DNA from: Pleurocapsa sp. FMAR1 | Lineage (GTDB): Bacteria > Cyanobacteriota > Cyanobacteriia > Cyanobacteriales > Xenococcaceae | Assembly (NCBI RefSeq): GCF_963665995.1 | Contig: NZ_OY762512.1 | Location: 3,100,001 to 3,164,000, forward strand | Reading direction: 5' to 3' | DNA length: 64,000 bases | In this document: piece after piece, positions 54,086 through 62,867 of the stretch | How the letters are laid out: each line of letters starts with the position of its first letter | How positions within the stretch are numbered: position 1 is the first letter of the stretch | Notes under the pieces: model-generated | The model's database searches: none | Told to the model about the DNA's origin: nothing | The model's input: the letters and a program-made list of their open reading frames with translations, nothing else | Position numbers and translations under genes: made by a program

Positions 54086-56002
54086 TTACATTCTTAATTT
54101 CTTGTATCTAGCTAGTGCCTGAAGAGGAAAGTATTGTTGATAAAGATGATATTTCAAATAAAAGTGGCAGGGAAAACCAGTACCTGTAAACCGATCTTCT
54201 TCCCAAGTGCCATCTGAGCGTTGTGTTTGTAGCAAATATGCTATCCCTTGAGCAATGGCTGGCTGTGCTGTAAACTGGGTTGATTCTGCTGCTGCTATCA
54301 AACCAATTAATGCCCAGGCTGTTTGCGAAGCGGTACTAATTCCGATGCCTTTTAAACTTGGATCATCATAGCTAGCACAGGTTTCGCCCCAACCACCGTC
54401 GAAATTTTGACAGCTAACTAACCAAGCTGCGCCTTTCTGAATCTGAAACTTGCAGCGTGTGGGTGCAATGAGACTCAGGGCAGATAAGACCCCGCTTGTA
54501 CCGTAAATATAGTTGACCCCCCAACGTCCAAACCAGCTACCGTCGGTTTCTTGCTCTTTAACTAAATATGCGATCGCTTTTTGAACTTGCCCATCATCCA
54601 TTGATAGACTGCATTCTCCTAACATTTCTAATACCCTGGCGGTAACATCAGCAGTATTAGGATCGATCATGGCTTTTAAGTCGCCATAGGGAATTGAGTT
54701 AATCCAATCTTGGTCGTTATCGAGATCGAAAGCTGCCCAGCCTCCAGGTTTACACTGCATAGTTGCTATCCAGTTAAGGCAACGGGCGATCGCTTTTTGT
54801 TTCTGTGCTTCATTAGTAAGCTTGACTTGAGATAAGCCCATGACCACCACCGCCGAGTCATCTAAATCGGGATAAAAGCGATTATCAAATTCAAAAGCCC
54901 AGCCACCAGGAGTTATATCTTTGTTTTTTACTGCCCAATCGCCATAATCTAAAATTTGCTTATCTAGTAACCATTCTCCTGCCTTGACTAAAGCTGGATG
55001 GTCGGGGGCAATTCCTGACTCTACCAAAGCGCGTAAACACCAGGCAGTGTCCCACACAGGAGAAATACAGGGCTGAAGACGATAACTGTTTTCCGTTTCT
55101 ATGGCAAAATTATCAACGGCGGTTAAACCTCGCTGAATAACTGGGTCGTTGACATCGTAATCTAGAGTGCGTAAAGCTAAAAGAGAGTTAAGCATAGCAG
55201 GAATAATTCCGCCCCAGTCGCCAGTCGCCTCTTGTCTTTCTAAGATCCATTTTTGTGCAGCAGCAATTCCCTCTGACCGCCAAGGTACTAAATTTAAATT
55301 CTCAGCTAGTTTAAAAGCATTATCTAAAGTTAAGAATATGTCCGTCCAGTCGTTACTGCGGGGTAATTCGTAACGCACATTAGCAATTCCCTCCGCGTAT
55401 AATTCATCTAAGTTAATCGGCGTATCCAGCTTAAATACAGGCTTGCGATCAAAGACAATTAACAAAGGTACGGTGCTACCCCTTGCCCAGCTAGACATTT
55501 CGTAGATTGTGAAGGGAGATTGTTCTGGCAGAAGCATAATCCAGGGAGGAATTGAGGGTAAACCTTGCCAGTCATAGCAACCAATCAAAGCCAGGTGCAG
55601 CTTTGTAAAGATACGGGTTTGGCTAATGCCACCCTGCTGGAGTATAAATCCCTTGGCTTTAACCAAGGCAGGATCGGCTGCCGATACGCCCAACAAACGC
55701 AGTGCCATATATGATTCTACCGAAGTAGAAAGATCGCCCCCATCAGCATAATATAGTTCCCAGCCACCATGTTTGCGCTGTTGCGATCGCAAGTATTTCT
55801 CGGCTTTAGCTAGAGGTCTAGTCTTATCTGTCTGCCAAATCTTATGCAGCAAGACAACTTCGGAGGTAATAGTAACGTTAGACTCCAATTCTCCCCACCA
55901 ATAACCCTCTGAATGCTGGAGAGCAAGTAAATGCTCTTGACTACGAGCGATCGCCTGTTCTAACTTTGGCTTTGTTAGCTGATTTTCTCTCGACGCTACC
56001 AT
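54086..56002 (-). CDS. shc: Squalene-hopene cyclase
   Basis: 638 aa, usual length for Shc. The catalytic DxDD is D379-L-D-D382 in FYPDLDDSAVVVMGL. Several QW-type repeats (QEATGDWGG near 257, KQILDYGDW near 348, QETDGSWFGRWG, QNFDGGWGE and QRSDGTWEED) line the two alpha-barrel domains. A conserved W-rich motif WGGIIPAMLN lies near 263. It cyclises squalene into hopene/hopanoids in the membrane. It is bracketed by inverted copies of a GC-rich repeat. Confidence 0.96.
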   Translation of the reverse strand: MVASRENQLTKPKLEQAIARSQEHLLALQHSEGYWWGELESNVTITSEVVLLHKIWQTDKTRPLAKAEKYLRSQQRKHGGWELYYADGGDLSTSVESYMALRLLGVSAADPALVKAKGFILQQGGISQTRIFTKLHLALIGCYDWQGLPSIPPWIMLLPEQSPFTIYEMSSWARGSTVPLLIVFDRKPVFKLDTPINLDELYAEGIANVRYELPRSNDWTDIFLTLDNAFKLAENLNLVPWRSEGIAAAQKWILERQEATGDWGGIIPAMLNSLLALRTLDYDVNDPVIQRGLTAVDNFAIETENSYRLQPCISPVWDTAWCLRALVESGIAPDHPALVKAGEWLLDKQILDYGDWAVKNKDITPGGWAFEFDNRFYPDLDDSAVVVMGLSQVKLTNEAQKQKAIARCLNWIATMQCKPGGWAAFDLDNDQDWINSIPYGDLKAMIDPNTADVTARVLEMLGECSLSMDDGQVQKAIAYLVKEQETDGSWFGRWGVNYIYGTSGVLSALSLIAPTRCKFQIQKGAAWLVSCQNFDGGWGETCASYDDPSLKGIGISTASQTAWALIGLIAAAESTQFTAQPAIAQGIAYLLQTQRSDGTWEEDRFTGTGFPCHFYLKYHLYQQYFPLQALARYKKLRM

Positions 56003-56090
56003 TTTATAACACCCTAAACTTTAGAAAAAATAGCACATATAGCCGTACAAAATTAGGTGAGGACACAAAAACTATTAAGTAGGAAGTAGC

Positions 56091-56185
56091 GCGAAGTTGC
56101 GTTGCGGGGGTTCCCCCCGTTGCGAGACAAAACCGTTGCGGGGGTTCCCCCCGTTGAGGTTATTGTCGAGGGCGAGCAAACTTCG
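56091..56185. repeat. GC-rich repeat copies upstream of shc
   Basis: Two near copies of the family are adjacent here: 56096-56122 (exactly the reverse complement of the 27 bases at 53994-54020) and about 56143-56164 (CCGTTGCGGGGGTTCCCCCC). Each contains GGGGGTTCCCCCC, a strong hairpin core. They lie upstream of shc on the minus strand, so could affect its transcription. Confidence 0.85.
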
Positions 56186-56410
56186 TAAGAAGGAAGTAGG
56201 AATTTACGAAATGTCAAACAAGTTTTTAGTTGTTAGTCGTTAGTTTTTAGCACTACCAAATTAACTACTAGCCAAGGGGTACCCCCCGCAGGGACTAATT
56301 ACTAATTACTAATTACTATGAGCAGTATTACTTCTGATTTGAGACATTAAATCAGCAACGCCGTAAAATACAGCTATTCACCAAGTTATAAATAACTCAA
56401 TATAAGTCTA
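56186..56410. repeat. Spacer with heptamer repeat (ACTAATT x3)
   Basis: Includes a small GC-rich piece GGGGTACCCCCCGCAGGGAC (56276-56295) and, at 56294-56314, three perfect tandem copies of ACTAATT. The rest is AT-rich, with no coding content recognised. Confidence 0.8.
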
Positions 56411-56833
56411 ATGGAAGAACTTATACAGCTACGAGAAAGCATCGAAAAACATGACTTTGTGACGGCTTTGCAAATTGTTGATGAGTTAGACGAAATGTCT
56501 GTAGAAGCTAAATTCAACAAAATATTTAGTTACATGGTTGTATTGCTTCTCCATTTAATCAAAGAAGAGGCTGAAAAACGATTGACTAAATCTTGGAAGC
56601 TATCGATTAATAATTCAGTTAAGCAGATAAATAGAACAAACAGGCGCAGAAAATTTGGCGGATATTATGCCAAGAAAGCAGACTTAATCGAGATAATTGA
56701 TGACGCGTTTGAACTTGCTCTTGAAGGTGCAGCAATAGAAGCCTTTGGAGGTGCTTATGATCAACCAGAATTATTAAACTTGATTGATGTCAACGGAATT
56801 AAAAATAAAGCTATTTCTCTGCTGGATTATTAA
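56411..56833 (+). CDS. DUF29-family protein
   Basis: 140 aa. MEELIQLRESIEKHDFVTAL then IFSYMVVLLLHLIKEEAEKR and SWKLSINNSVKQINRTNRRR are typical of DUF29, a helical cyanobacterial family of unknown role, here without a membrane helix. Single gene between the shc repeats and the HEAT gene. Confidence 0.8.
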   Translation: MEELIQLRESIEKHDFVTALQIVDELDEMSVEAKFNKIFSYMVVLLLHLIKEEAEKRLTKSWKLSINNSVKQINRTNRRRKFGGYYAKKADLIEIIDDAFELALEGAAIEAFGGAYDQPELLNLIDVNGIKNKAISLLDY

Positions 56834-56956
56834 AAGTAGTGCGGTAGTGCGATCGCTTGACTTCATTTGCAAATAAGAGAACTTAAATAATTAATAGAGA
56901 TGAAACAAAGAGCGATCGCATAGCTTTATCGCTCTACTTTGATTGCGATCGCTCTA

Positions 56957-57613
56957 TCAAAGATTATTTTTCGCTTCTTTAGCAACCTGCTCAAATTCAT
57001 CATCTGCCAACTTTGTAATTATTGACTTGGCTTCTTCTCCCCCCAATCTACCTAAAGCCTGTACAAGGCGGTAACGTATTTGCCAGTCTTCATTATCGGC
57101 AAAAGCAGCCAGTAAAGGGATAGCTCGTGTATCGCCCAATTCTCCCATTGAGCCAATGGCTGCGGTTTGCAAGAGATTATTTTCCGAGTCAAGAGCCTCT
57201 TTTAGGAGATCGAAGCCACGAGGATCGCCCAATTCGCCTAAAGCAGCAATGATACTAAACTGCACCAACCATTCCGATGTATCATGATATATATTAGCTA
57301 AATCTTCATAGGCTTCAACAAGCTTTAAACCACCAATCGCGTCTGCTGCTGCTGCTTGTACATCTGGCTCGGGATCGTTAAACAGGCGATCGCGTAAGAT
57401 TTCTAAAGAAGTATCTTTATCATTTATCCCCAGAGTATCTAGCTGACTAACTGCTGCATAGCGCACGCGAGTATTATCATCGGTAATCATGGGCTGCACC
57501 ATGGCAAAGGCTGTTTCTATGTCAATTTGACGTAGTTGATTTAAACCTCTAATGCGCTCGCCAAAGTCTTCGGAATTTAGCAGAGTCTTAACTGATTCTG
57601 GGGTAATAGTCAT
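56957..57613 (-). CDS. nblB: HEAT-repeat protein, NblB-like
   Basis: 218 aa built of HEAT helical pairs (AAVSQLDTLGINDKDTSLEI, AAAADAIGGLKLVEAYEDLA, IIAALGELGDPRGFDLLKEA). Length, start (MTITPESVKTLLNSEDFGER) and repeats match NblB, related to CpcE/CpcF lyases and needed for phycobilisome degradation under nutrient stress. The name rests on that resemblance; other HEAT lyase-like proteins cannot be excluded. Confidence 0.78.
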   Translation of the reverse strand: MTITPESVKTLLNSEDFGERIRGLNQLRQIDIETAFAMVQPMITDDNTRVRYAAVSQLDTLGINDKDTSLEILRDRLFNDPEPDVQAAAADAIGGLKLVEAYEDLANIYHDTSEWLVQFSIIAALGELGDPRGFDLLKEALDSENNLLQTAAIGSMGELGDTRAIPLLAAFADNEDWQIRYRLVQALGRLGGEEAKSIITKLADDEFEQVAKEAKNNL

Positions 57614-57738
57614 GATTAAAATTATTAGATTTAAAGTTGGTTTTAAAAAAAGTAAAAAACAATTTTAGTAAATATAGACTTTAACCAGCATACTTACTAA
57701 TCTGACTTAGAACTTTGACAAGATCTAACTTATTATTC

Positions 57739-57759
57739 GTTACTTATTACTTGTTACTC
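57739..57759. repeat. Heptamer repeat (GTTACTT type)
   Basis: Adjacent heptamers GTTACTT, ATTACTT and GTTACTC lie between the CBS gene and the HEAT gene. Another member of the heptamer group. Confidence 0.7.
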
Positions 57760-57777
57760 AAGCAAAGCAAAACTAGA

Positions 57778-58236
57778 TCATTCGGCTGCCATCATCTTAA
57801 TTACGTCACCTTGAGTAATCATGCCGATTAACTTAGAATTATCATCTACCACTGGCAAACGTCGTAACTTCTTATCGTGCATAATTTTGGCTGCTTCCCG
57901 CACTAGCTGATTGCCTTTTACCGTTGTCGGGCGATCGCTCATAGCTTCACTTACAGTCTGCCCTAAAGCTTTGTGTACTTCTTGATTGTGTTTTGCAGGA
58001 TTTTGCAGATAAATTACGCTATCGAGAAACATAACATAAGGCGGTGTTTCTACTCCTGTAGCCTGCCAGGTTAGATCAGTCTCGGATATGATTCCTACTA
58101 GCTCTCCCTCTTCATTTACCACAGGTAAACCACTGATTTCTTTTTCAGCTAGAATTTGAATCGCTTCTTCTAGTGATGTCTCAGGAGATACCGTAGTCGG
58201 ATTGACTGTCATAATCTCAGCAACAGTTTTGCTCAT
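57778..58236 (-). CDS. Tandem CBS-domain protein
   Basis: 152 aa with two CBS domains: residues about 8-60 (VNPTTVSPETSLEEAIQILA, GLPVVNEEGELVGIISETDL) and about 95-148 (RPTTVKGNQLVREAAKIMHD, RRLPVVDDNSKLIGMITQGD). The pair binds adenine nucleotides in related proteins and acts as an energy-sensing module. No effector domain is fused. Likely a stand-alone regulator; partner unknown. Confidence 0.9.
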   Translation of the reverse strand: MSKTVAEIMTVNPTTVSPETSLEEAIQILAEKEISGLPVVNEEGELVGIISETDLTWQATGVETPPYVMFLDSVIYLQNPAKHNQEVHKALGQTVSEAMSDRPTTVKGNQLVREAAKIMHDKKLRRLPVVDDNSKLIGMITQGDVIKMMAAE

Positions 58237-58494
58237 CTTTTTGCTCTCAGGTTTATCGTATAATTGGCTACCACTACCTGATTTAATCTATCGCAAATTG
58301 TCACCTTCTAAGGCAAGCTGTCACTATATTTAATTTTTAGATTTTTCTCTAATCTTGTAATATGCTAAGTTTTAATGCAGTTACTCTTCTTACTTGTTGA
58401 GAGTTAGCCGTAATCTAATTTACTAATAATGATATGAATTCCAAAAAAGAATGAGAGGAATTTTTTTCACAATTCAAATTACAACATAGCAATA

Positions 58495-58761
58495 ATGACT
58501 AATCCAGAAACCAAGGCTCAATATGAGGGTGCAATACTAAACCAGCTTGTTAAAAATATTGAGAAAGTTGCTGTTATAGAGGTTGCTGTTAAACAAAATA
58601 CCCAAAAGCTAGACAACATAGACCAAAGACTAAACAACATAGATCAAAGGCTAACTAATATTGAATCATTACTCGGTTGGCTTAAAGTAATTGGTGGTGC
58701 GGTATTAGCGATCGCACTATCTTTAATAGCTAATTTTGTTTATTCGTTTTTAATCAACTAA
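58495..58761 (+). CDS. Small coiled-coil protein with C-terminal membrane helix
   Basis: 88 aa. Residues about 30-58 are heptad-like (QNTQKLDNIDQRLNNIDQRL), including two nearly identical NIDQRL units, and residues about 63-86 form one hydrophobic helix (VIGGAVLAIALSLIANFVYS). Such small tail-anchored coiled coils are common in cyanobacteria and mobile elements; I do not assign a function. It ends 8 bases before the convergent beta-lactamase gene. Confidence 0.55.
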   Translation: MTNPETKAQYEGAILNQLVKNIEKVAVIEVAVKQNTQKLDNIDQRLNNIDQRLTNIESLLGWLKVIGGAVLAIALSLIANFVYSFLIN

Positions 58762-58769
58762 GATCCAAA

Positions 58770-59666
58770 TTATAATAATTCCAACTCCTCAAAACAACGG
58801 CGTGTTAAATCAATCCGTGCTGCTAAATCCTTGTCTTCACGAACATCAATATTAGTAGCAAAAAAGTAAACATCTTTTCCTTTTTCTAAGTAACCAACAT
58901 ACCAGCCAATCTGCGGTGGGGTTTTGTCTTCAAAACCAATTAAGCCCGTTTTAGCTCGAATGGTATAGTCTGGAGTTTGTTCAACGATCATGATATCTTT
59001 GGTAATTGCCAGCGATCGCTCTGAAAAGGGTAAATTGTTATTATATAAACGGCGCAGAAACTGAATTTGCTCTAGAGGTGAAATTCTCAGTTTGCCTTTC
59101 AACCAGAATGTGTCGATATCTTCAGGGCTACCAATATTTTGATTGCCATAATTTGATTTGCTAACATAAGCTTGCATCTTCTCGTGTCCAACTCGGCGGG
59201 CTAACACTTGGTAAAACCAAACTGCCGAAAGCCTAAACGCCTCTTTCATGTTTAAATCTCGATTCCATTCGGCAACTGTTGGTCGATAAATTCCATCCCA
59301 AGTCAGAATTGCCAATTCATTATCAATGGCTTCAGTCTCCAAAGAAATGAGAGAATTGAGAATTTTAAATGTCGATGCAGGTAAAACAGCTTTTTCGTTA
59401 CGCTGTTGATTATATTGATAAGTGCGATCGCTTTGAGCATCGTAGATCGCGATCGAGCCTTCAACCCCTGATTGCTGAAAGTACTGTGCAAAGTTTATCT
59501 TTTGGGGTGTATCTAAAGCAACTGCTGAATTCAAGATTGTTTTTGGCACAGTTAAAGCTGGATCTGTGACTTGCCAGAAAGTATACACAAAGCAAGCGAT
59601 GCCTACGGCTAGCTTCGCAATCGCCATACAAAATATAGCGATCTTTTTTGTTATCTTGTTCATCAA
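58770..59666 (-). CDS. Class D (OXA-type) beta-lactamase family protein
   Basis: 298 aa with an N-terminal hydrophobic segment (residues about 8-32) for export. The catalytic motif is S98-T-F-K101, followed by SAVW (147-150), YGN (173-175) and KTG (239-241), the complete set of class D signatures. Cyanobacterial members may act on beta-lactams or be penicillin-binding-protein relatives without strong hydrolysis; the motifs alone cannot decide. Convergent with the small membrane protein and transcribed 19 bases downstream of ilvE, possibly in one unit. Confidence 0.93.
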   Translation of the reverse strand: MMNKITKKIAIFCMAIAKLAVGIACFVYTFWQVTDPALTVPKTILNSAVALDTPQKINFAQYFQQSGVEGSIAIYDAQSDRTYQYNQQRNEKAVLPASTFKILNSLISLETEAIDNELAILTWDGIYRPTVAEWNRDLNMKEAFRLSAVWFYQVLARRVGHEKMQAYVSKSNYGNQNIGSPEDIDTFWLKGKLRISPLEQIQFLRRLYNNNLPFSERSLAITKDIMIVEQTPDYTIRAKTGLIGFEDKTPPQIGWYVGYLEKGKDVYFFATNIDVREDKDLAARIDLTRRCFEELELL

Positions 59667-59685
59667 TTTTGTCTAGCTATTTAAT

Positions 59686-60597
59686 TTAACAATCTACTTT
59701 ATAAACCCAATTCTGATATTTTGGTTCTTTATTTTCAGTAATTGCTGTTAGCTTGTGCTTTATTTTCTCGGTAATTGGTCTATCTGTTGTCAGGTGATAG
59801 CTTTCGATTTGTTTTACGGGAGTTACCTTGGCTGCTGTTCCGCTTAAAAACACTTCTTCAGCAATTAATAATTCAGTTTTATCGATCGCTCTTTCTTCGG
59901 TTTCTATATCTAAATCTTTAGCGATAGTTAAGATGCTATCTCTGGTAATGCCCTCTAAAATGTCTTGATTGAACCCAGGAGTGATCAATTTACCATTGCG
60001 TACCATAAATATATTCATTCCTGAAGCTTCACAAATTTTACCTTGGGAGTTCATTAAAATCGCTTCATCAAAACCCGACTCTACGGCTTCAGTTTTAGCT
60101 AAAGAAGAAGTAATATAAGCACCGCTAATTTTACCCCGTAGTGGCAAACTGCGATCTTCCTGGCGATACCAAGAACTAATACGGCAGCTAATCCCTTCAG
60201 GCGGTAAATAGTCTCCAAGTTCTAGACCATAAATAAAGAAATCTTTTTTAATTTTATGCAGTCGGGGTGCAATACCTAAATCAGAAGTATAAACAAAAGG
60301 TCGAATATAAAATGGTTTTTCAGGTTTGTTTTTTTGAACAAAATTAATAATTACGTGTTGAATTTTATCTGCGGGTAAATCATAATTTAGTAGCTTGGCA
60401 CTTTCGCTCAATCTTTTACAATGGCGATCGAGTCTAAATAATAGTATTTGCTCAGGATTGTCTGGGTTAGGAATACCTCTCATGCCCCCAAAAGCTCCTG
60501 TTCCATAGTGTAGAGCATGGGTAGCAATGGAAATATTTGCTTCTTTGAAAGGAACAAACTGATTTTGAAAATAAGCGATTTCTAAAAAATTGTGCAT
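59686..60597 (-). CDS. ilvE: Branched-chain amino acid aminotransferase
   Basis: 303 aa, fold type IV PLP enzyme. Family markers include HYGTGAFGGMRGIPN near the N terminus, the Schiff-base Lys region SGAYITSSLAKTEA near 160, and EASGMNIFMVRNGKLITP. It catalyses the last step of valine, leucine and isoleucine synthesis. D-amino acid or aminodeoxychorismate activity cannot be excluded, but length and motifs fit IlvE. Located directly upstream of the class D lactamase gene. Confidence 0.92.
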   Translation of the reverse strand: MHNFLEIAYFQNQFVPFKEANISIATHALHYGTGAFGGMRGIPNPDNPEQILLFRLDRHCKRLSESAKLLNYDLPADKIQHVIINFVQKNKPEKPFYIRPFVYTSDLGIAPRLHKIKKDFFIYGLELGDYLPPEGISCRISSWYRQEDRSLPLRGKISGAYITSSLAKTEAVESGFDEAILMNSQGKICEASGMNIFMVRNGKLITPGFNQDILEGITRDSILTIAKDLDIETEERAIDKTELLIAEEVFLSGTAAKVTPVKQIESYHLTTDRPITEKIKHKLTAITENKEPKYQNWVYKVDC

Positions 60598-60718
60598 AAT
60601 TGCTTGATTATTAATTGATTATTAATTACTTGGTGGGCATTAATAAATGTATTTTTATAACGAGCAGAATTGTATTTTATGCCCACCCTATTATCGATCA
60701 TTGGTCAAAGATAATCGA

Positions 60719-62491
60719 TCATTGTTCCCCAAGCCATCCAGTTAAATTTTGCTGCTGTACTTCGGACAAGTTACTTTTAACTGCTACTTCATAACGGCTG
60801 GGTTGAGATTCACTCAAGGTAACGGGCAAGGTTTTAAGTCGATCTTGATGAAAAACTGTAATTTCGATTGTATCTTTAACCTGATGGTCTTTTAACCGTT
60901 CATTAAGAGATTCAGCAGTAACTTTAATTCCGTTGATTGCTAATAGCTCATCATCAGCATCAATTCCCGCTTTGCTTGCAGGAGATTCGGCAGCAACAAA
61001 TTTAATTATTTCTCTATTATTCTCCGACTGTACTTTGATTCCTATATAGGGCGTGTCTGATTCGGTAATAGCTTTCAAGTATAAGCCAAAGGGTTCAAAG
61101 TAGTCATCCAAAGGTAATTCGACCGTAGTTTCAATATAGCGAGAGAAAAAATCATCTAAGTTTTCTTCGGCAACTTCGGCTATCACTTCTCTTAATTGAG
61201 TTTCACTAAAGCCTATTTCATCCTGTCCAAAACGCTGCCACATTAGCTGCATCACATTATCGAGCGATCGCTTATTATTATGTTTAGCTCGAATTATTAG
61301 ATCTAGCAGCAGAGAGACAAATTGCCCTTTGAGGTAATAGGAAATCTGATTATTATCGCTATTGGCATCGCGACGATAGAGTTTAATCCAGGCATCATAG
61401 CTAGACTCTCCCAATGGTTGAACTTTGCGTCCTTGGGTATTAAGGTACTTAGTAAGATCTTTACTCAGGTTTTTTAGACAGGTTTGACGATTATATATTC
61501 CTGCCCGTAAAGGAATTAAAAGATCGTAATAGCTAGTTGTTCCTTCGCAAAACCACAGAGAAGTAGTGTAGTTTTCTGCATCGTAATCAAATACTTCTAA
61601 AGCCTTGGGGCGGATGCGTTTTACGTTCCACAGATGGAAAAATTCGTGTGCCACTAACTGCATAAAACGTTCGTATTTCTCGCGATCGCGAAACCCAAAT
61701 CGAGGATAATTTAAAGTACAGCTATCCTTGTGTTCCAAACCTCCGTAGCCACTTCCTGAGAGGTGTAGCAGAAACAAATACTGTTCATAAGGTAAACCGC
61801 CAAACATCTCGGCTTCTACTTCAATGATCTTTTTGGTATCGGCAATTATTTGTTCAGGGTTGGCGTTACCTTCACTCCAAATAGCTAAAGAATGAGGCTT
61901 ATTTAGCACCTCAAAACTATGTACCTGCTGTGTCCCTACTTCTACAGGAGTATCGACCAACGTGTCAAAATCTGGGGCAACAAAAGTATTGGTTTCTGCT
62001 TCTATTTTGGGCAAGGTTGTCGTAACCTGCCAATCCGACTGTGGAGTTATAATTTTGACTGTAATTGGCTGTTGTTCTAATCCAGGCACATAAAAGAACA
62101 AAGCTGCACCATTAAAATAGCCATGAGTAGCATCTAAATGATTGGTGCGTACCGTTAATTCATTGGCAAAGATACGATAGCTAACTGTTATTTCCGAACA
62201 GTCTTTTGTTGCTACCTGCCAATGATTTTTACTGATTTTTTGACAAGTTAAATTCTGTTTGTTGCTATCTTGCGCCACAAAATCTTGTACGTGTCTAGCA
62301 TATTCTCTTACTAAATAAGAACCAGGAGTCCAAACTGGCATTTTGAGATCCAAGCTTGTTGACTGCCAATTTTTTACTTGTAAGCTGACTTCAAATAGGT
62401 GAGAAGCAGGTTGGGACATAGCAACTTGATAAAACAAGGTTGCTTTTTTTTGAGTAGGTTGTGGCTGACGAGTAGCCGTGGCTTCAGTCAT
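60719..62491 (-). CDS. M61 (glycyl aminopeptidase)-family metallopeptidase with PDZ domain
   Basis: 590 aa. The zinc motif HEFFH lies at 282-286 (VAHEFFHLWNVKRIRP), after an N-terminal beta-rich domain (MPVWTPGSYLVREYARHVQD) typical of M61. The C-terminal region (residues about 495-560: AGIDADDELLAINGIKVTAE) is a PDZ domain. No signal peptide is apparent, so it is likely cytoplasmic. The substrate is probably small peptides; a housekeeping peptidase role is inferred. Confidence 0.92.
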   Translation of the reverse strand: MTEATATRQPQPTQKKATLFYQVAMSQPASHLFEVSLQVKNWQSTSLDLKMPVWTPGSYLVREYARHVQDFVAQDSNKQNLTCQKISKNHWQVATKDCSEITVSYRIFANELTVRTNHLDATHGYFNGAALFFYVPGLEQQPITVKIITPQSDWQVTTTLPKIEAETNTFVAPDFDTLVDTPVEVGTQQVHSFEVLNKPHSLAIWSEGNANPEQIIADTKKIIEVEAEMFGGLPYEQYLFLLHLSGSGYGGLEHKDSCTLNYPRFGFRDREKYERFMQLVAHEFFHLWNVKRIRPKALEVFDYDAENYTTSLWFCEGTTSYYDLLIPLRAGIYNRQTCLKNLSKDLTKYLNTQGRKVQPLGESSYDAWIKLYRRDANSDNNQISYYLKGQFVSLLLDLIIRAKHNNKRSLDNVMQLMWQRFGQDEIGFSETQLREVIAEVAEENLDDFFSRYIETTVELPLDDYFEPFGLYLKAITESDTPYIGIKVQSENNREIIKFVAAESPASKAGIDADDELLAINGIKVTAESLNERLKDHQVKDTIEITVFHQDRLKTLPVTLSESQPSRYEVAVKSNLSEVQQQNLTGWLGEQ

Positions 62492-62867
62492 TAAGCTTTC
62501 TTTGGGTAGACAAAATCAAATACAGATAGGAATGCAAGTCTATATTTTATCTATATCTTGTAGATTGCCCAAACTAAACAACCTATCAAATTCAAATGAT
62601 GGAGGCTGTTGCTTTATAAGTTACGTAACTATGCTATAAATATTAAGGATTGTGAAATAAAAGCAATATTTTGTAATATTCCTGGAATAGTCCCAGATTA
62701 ACTCGCTGTTGCTACCAGGAATCGCATATTTATTCTTCTTCTCACGCATTTTTTTGAGTGGGACGGTTTTCATGCACATTAAGTAAACGTTCTTAGAGAC
62801 AAATTGTTCGGTCAGATCGTCTACAGGCGATTAAAAACACAATATTTAGATCATTAACACAGATTCT
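62492..62867. promoter_or_regulatory. Divergent spacer of the M61 peptidase and desA
   Basis: 376 bases. A 12-bp perfect palindrome AGTTACGTAACT (62619-62630) lies five bases before a -10-like TATAAAT (62635). It may be an operator of the desA gene, which is often cold-responsive, but the promoter and site are inferred. No RNA gene was seen. Confidence 0.4.

Noticed and set aside
53768-54111. Open frames over the repeat island after the histidine kinase
   Set aside because: They arise from GC-rich palindromes and overlap the kinase end; translation is not protein-like.
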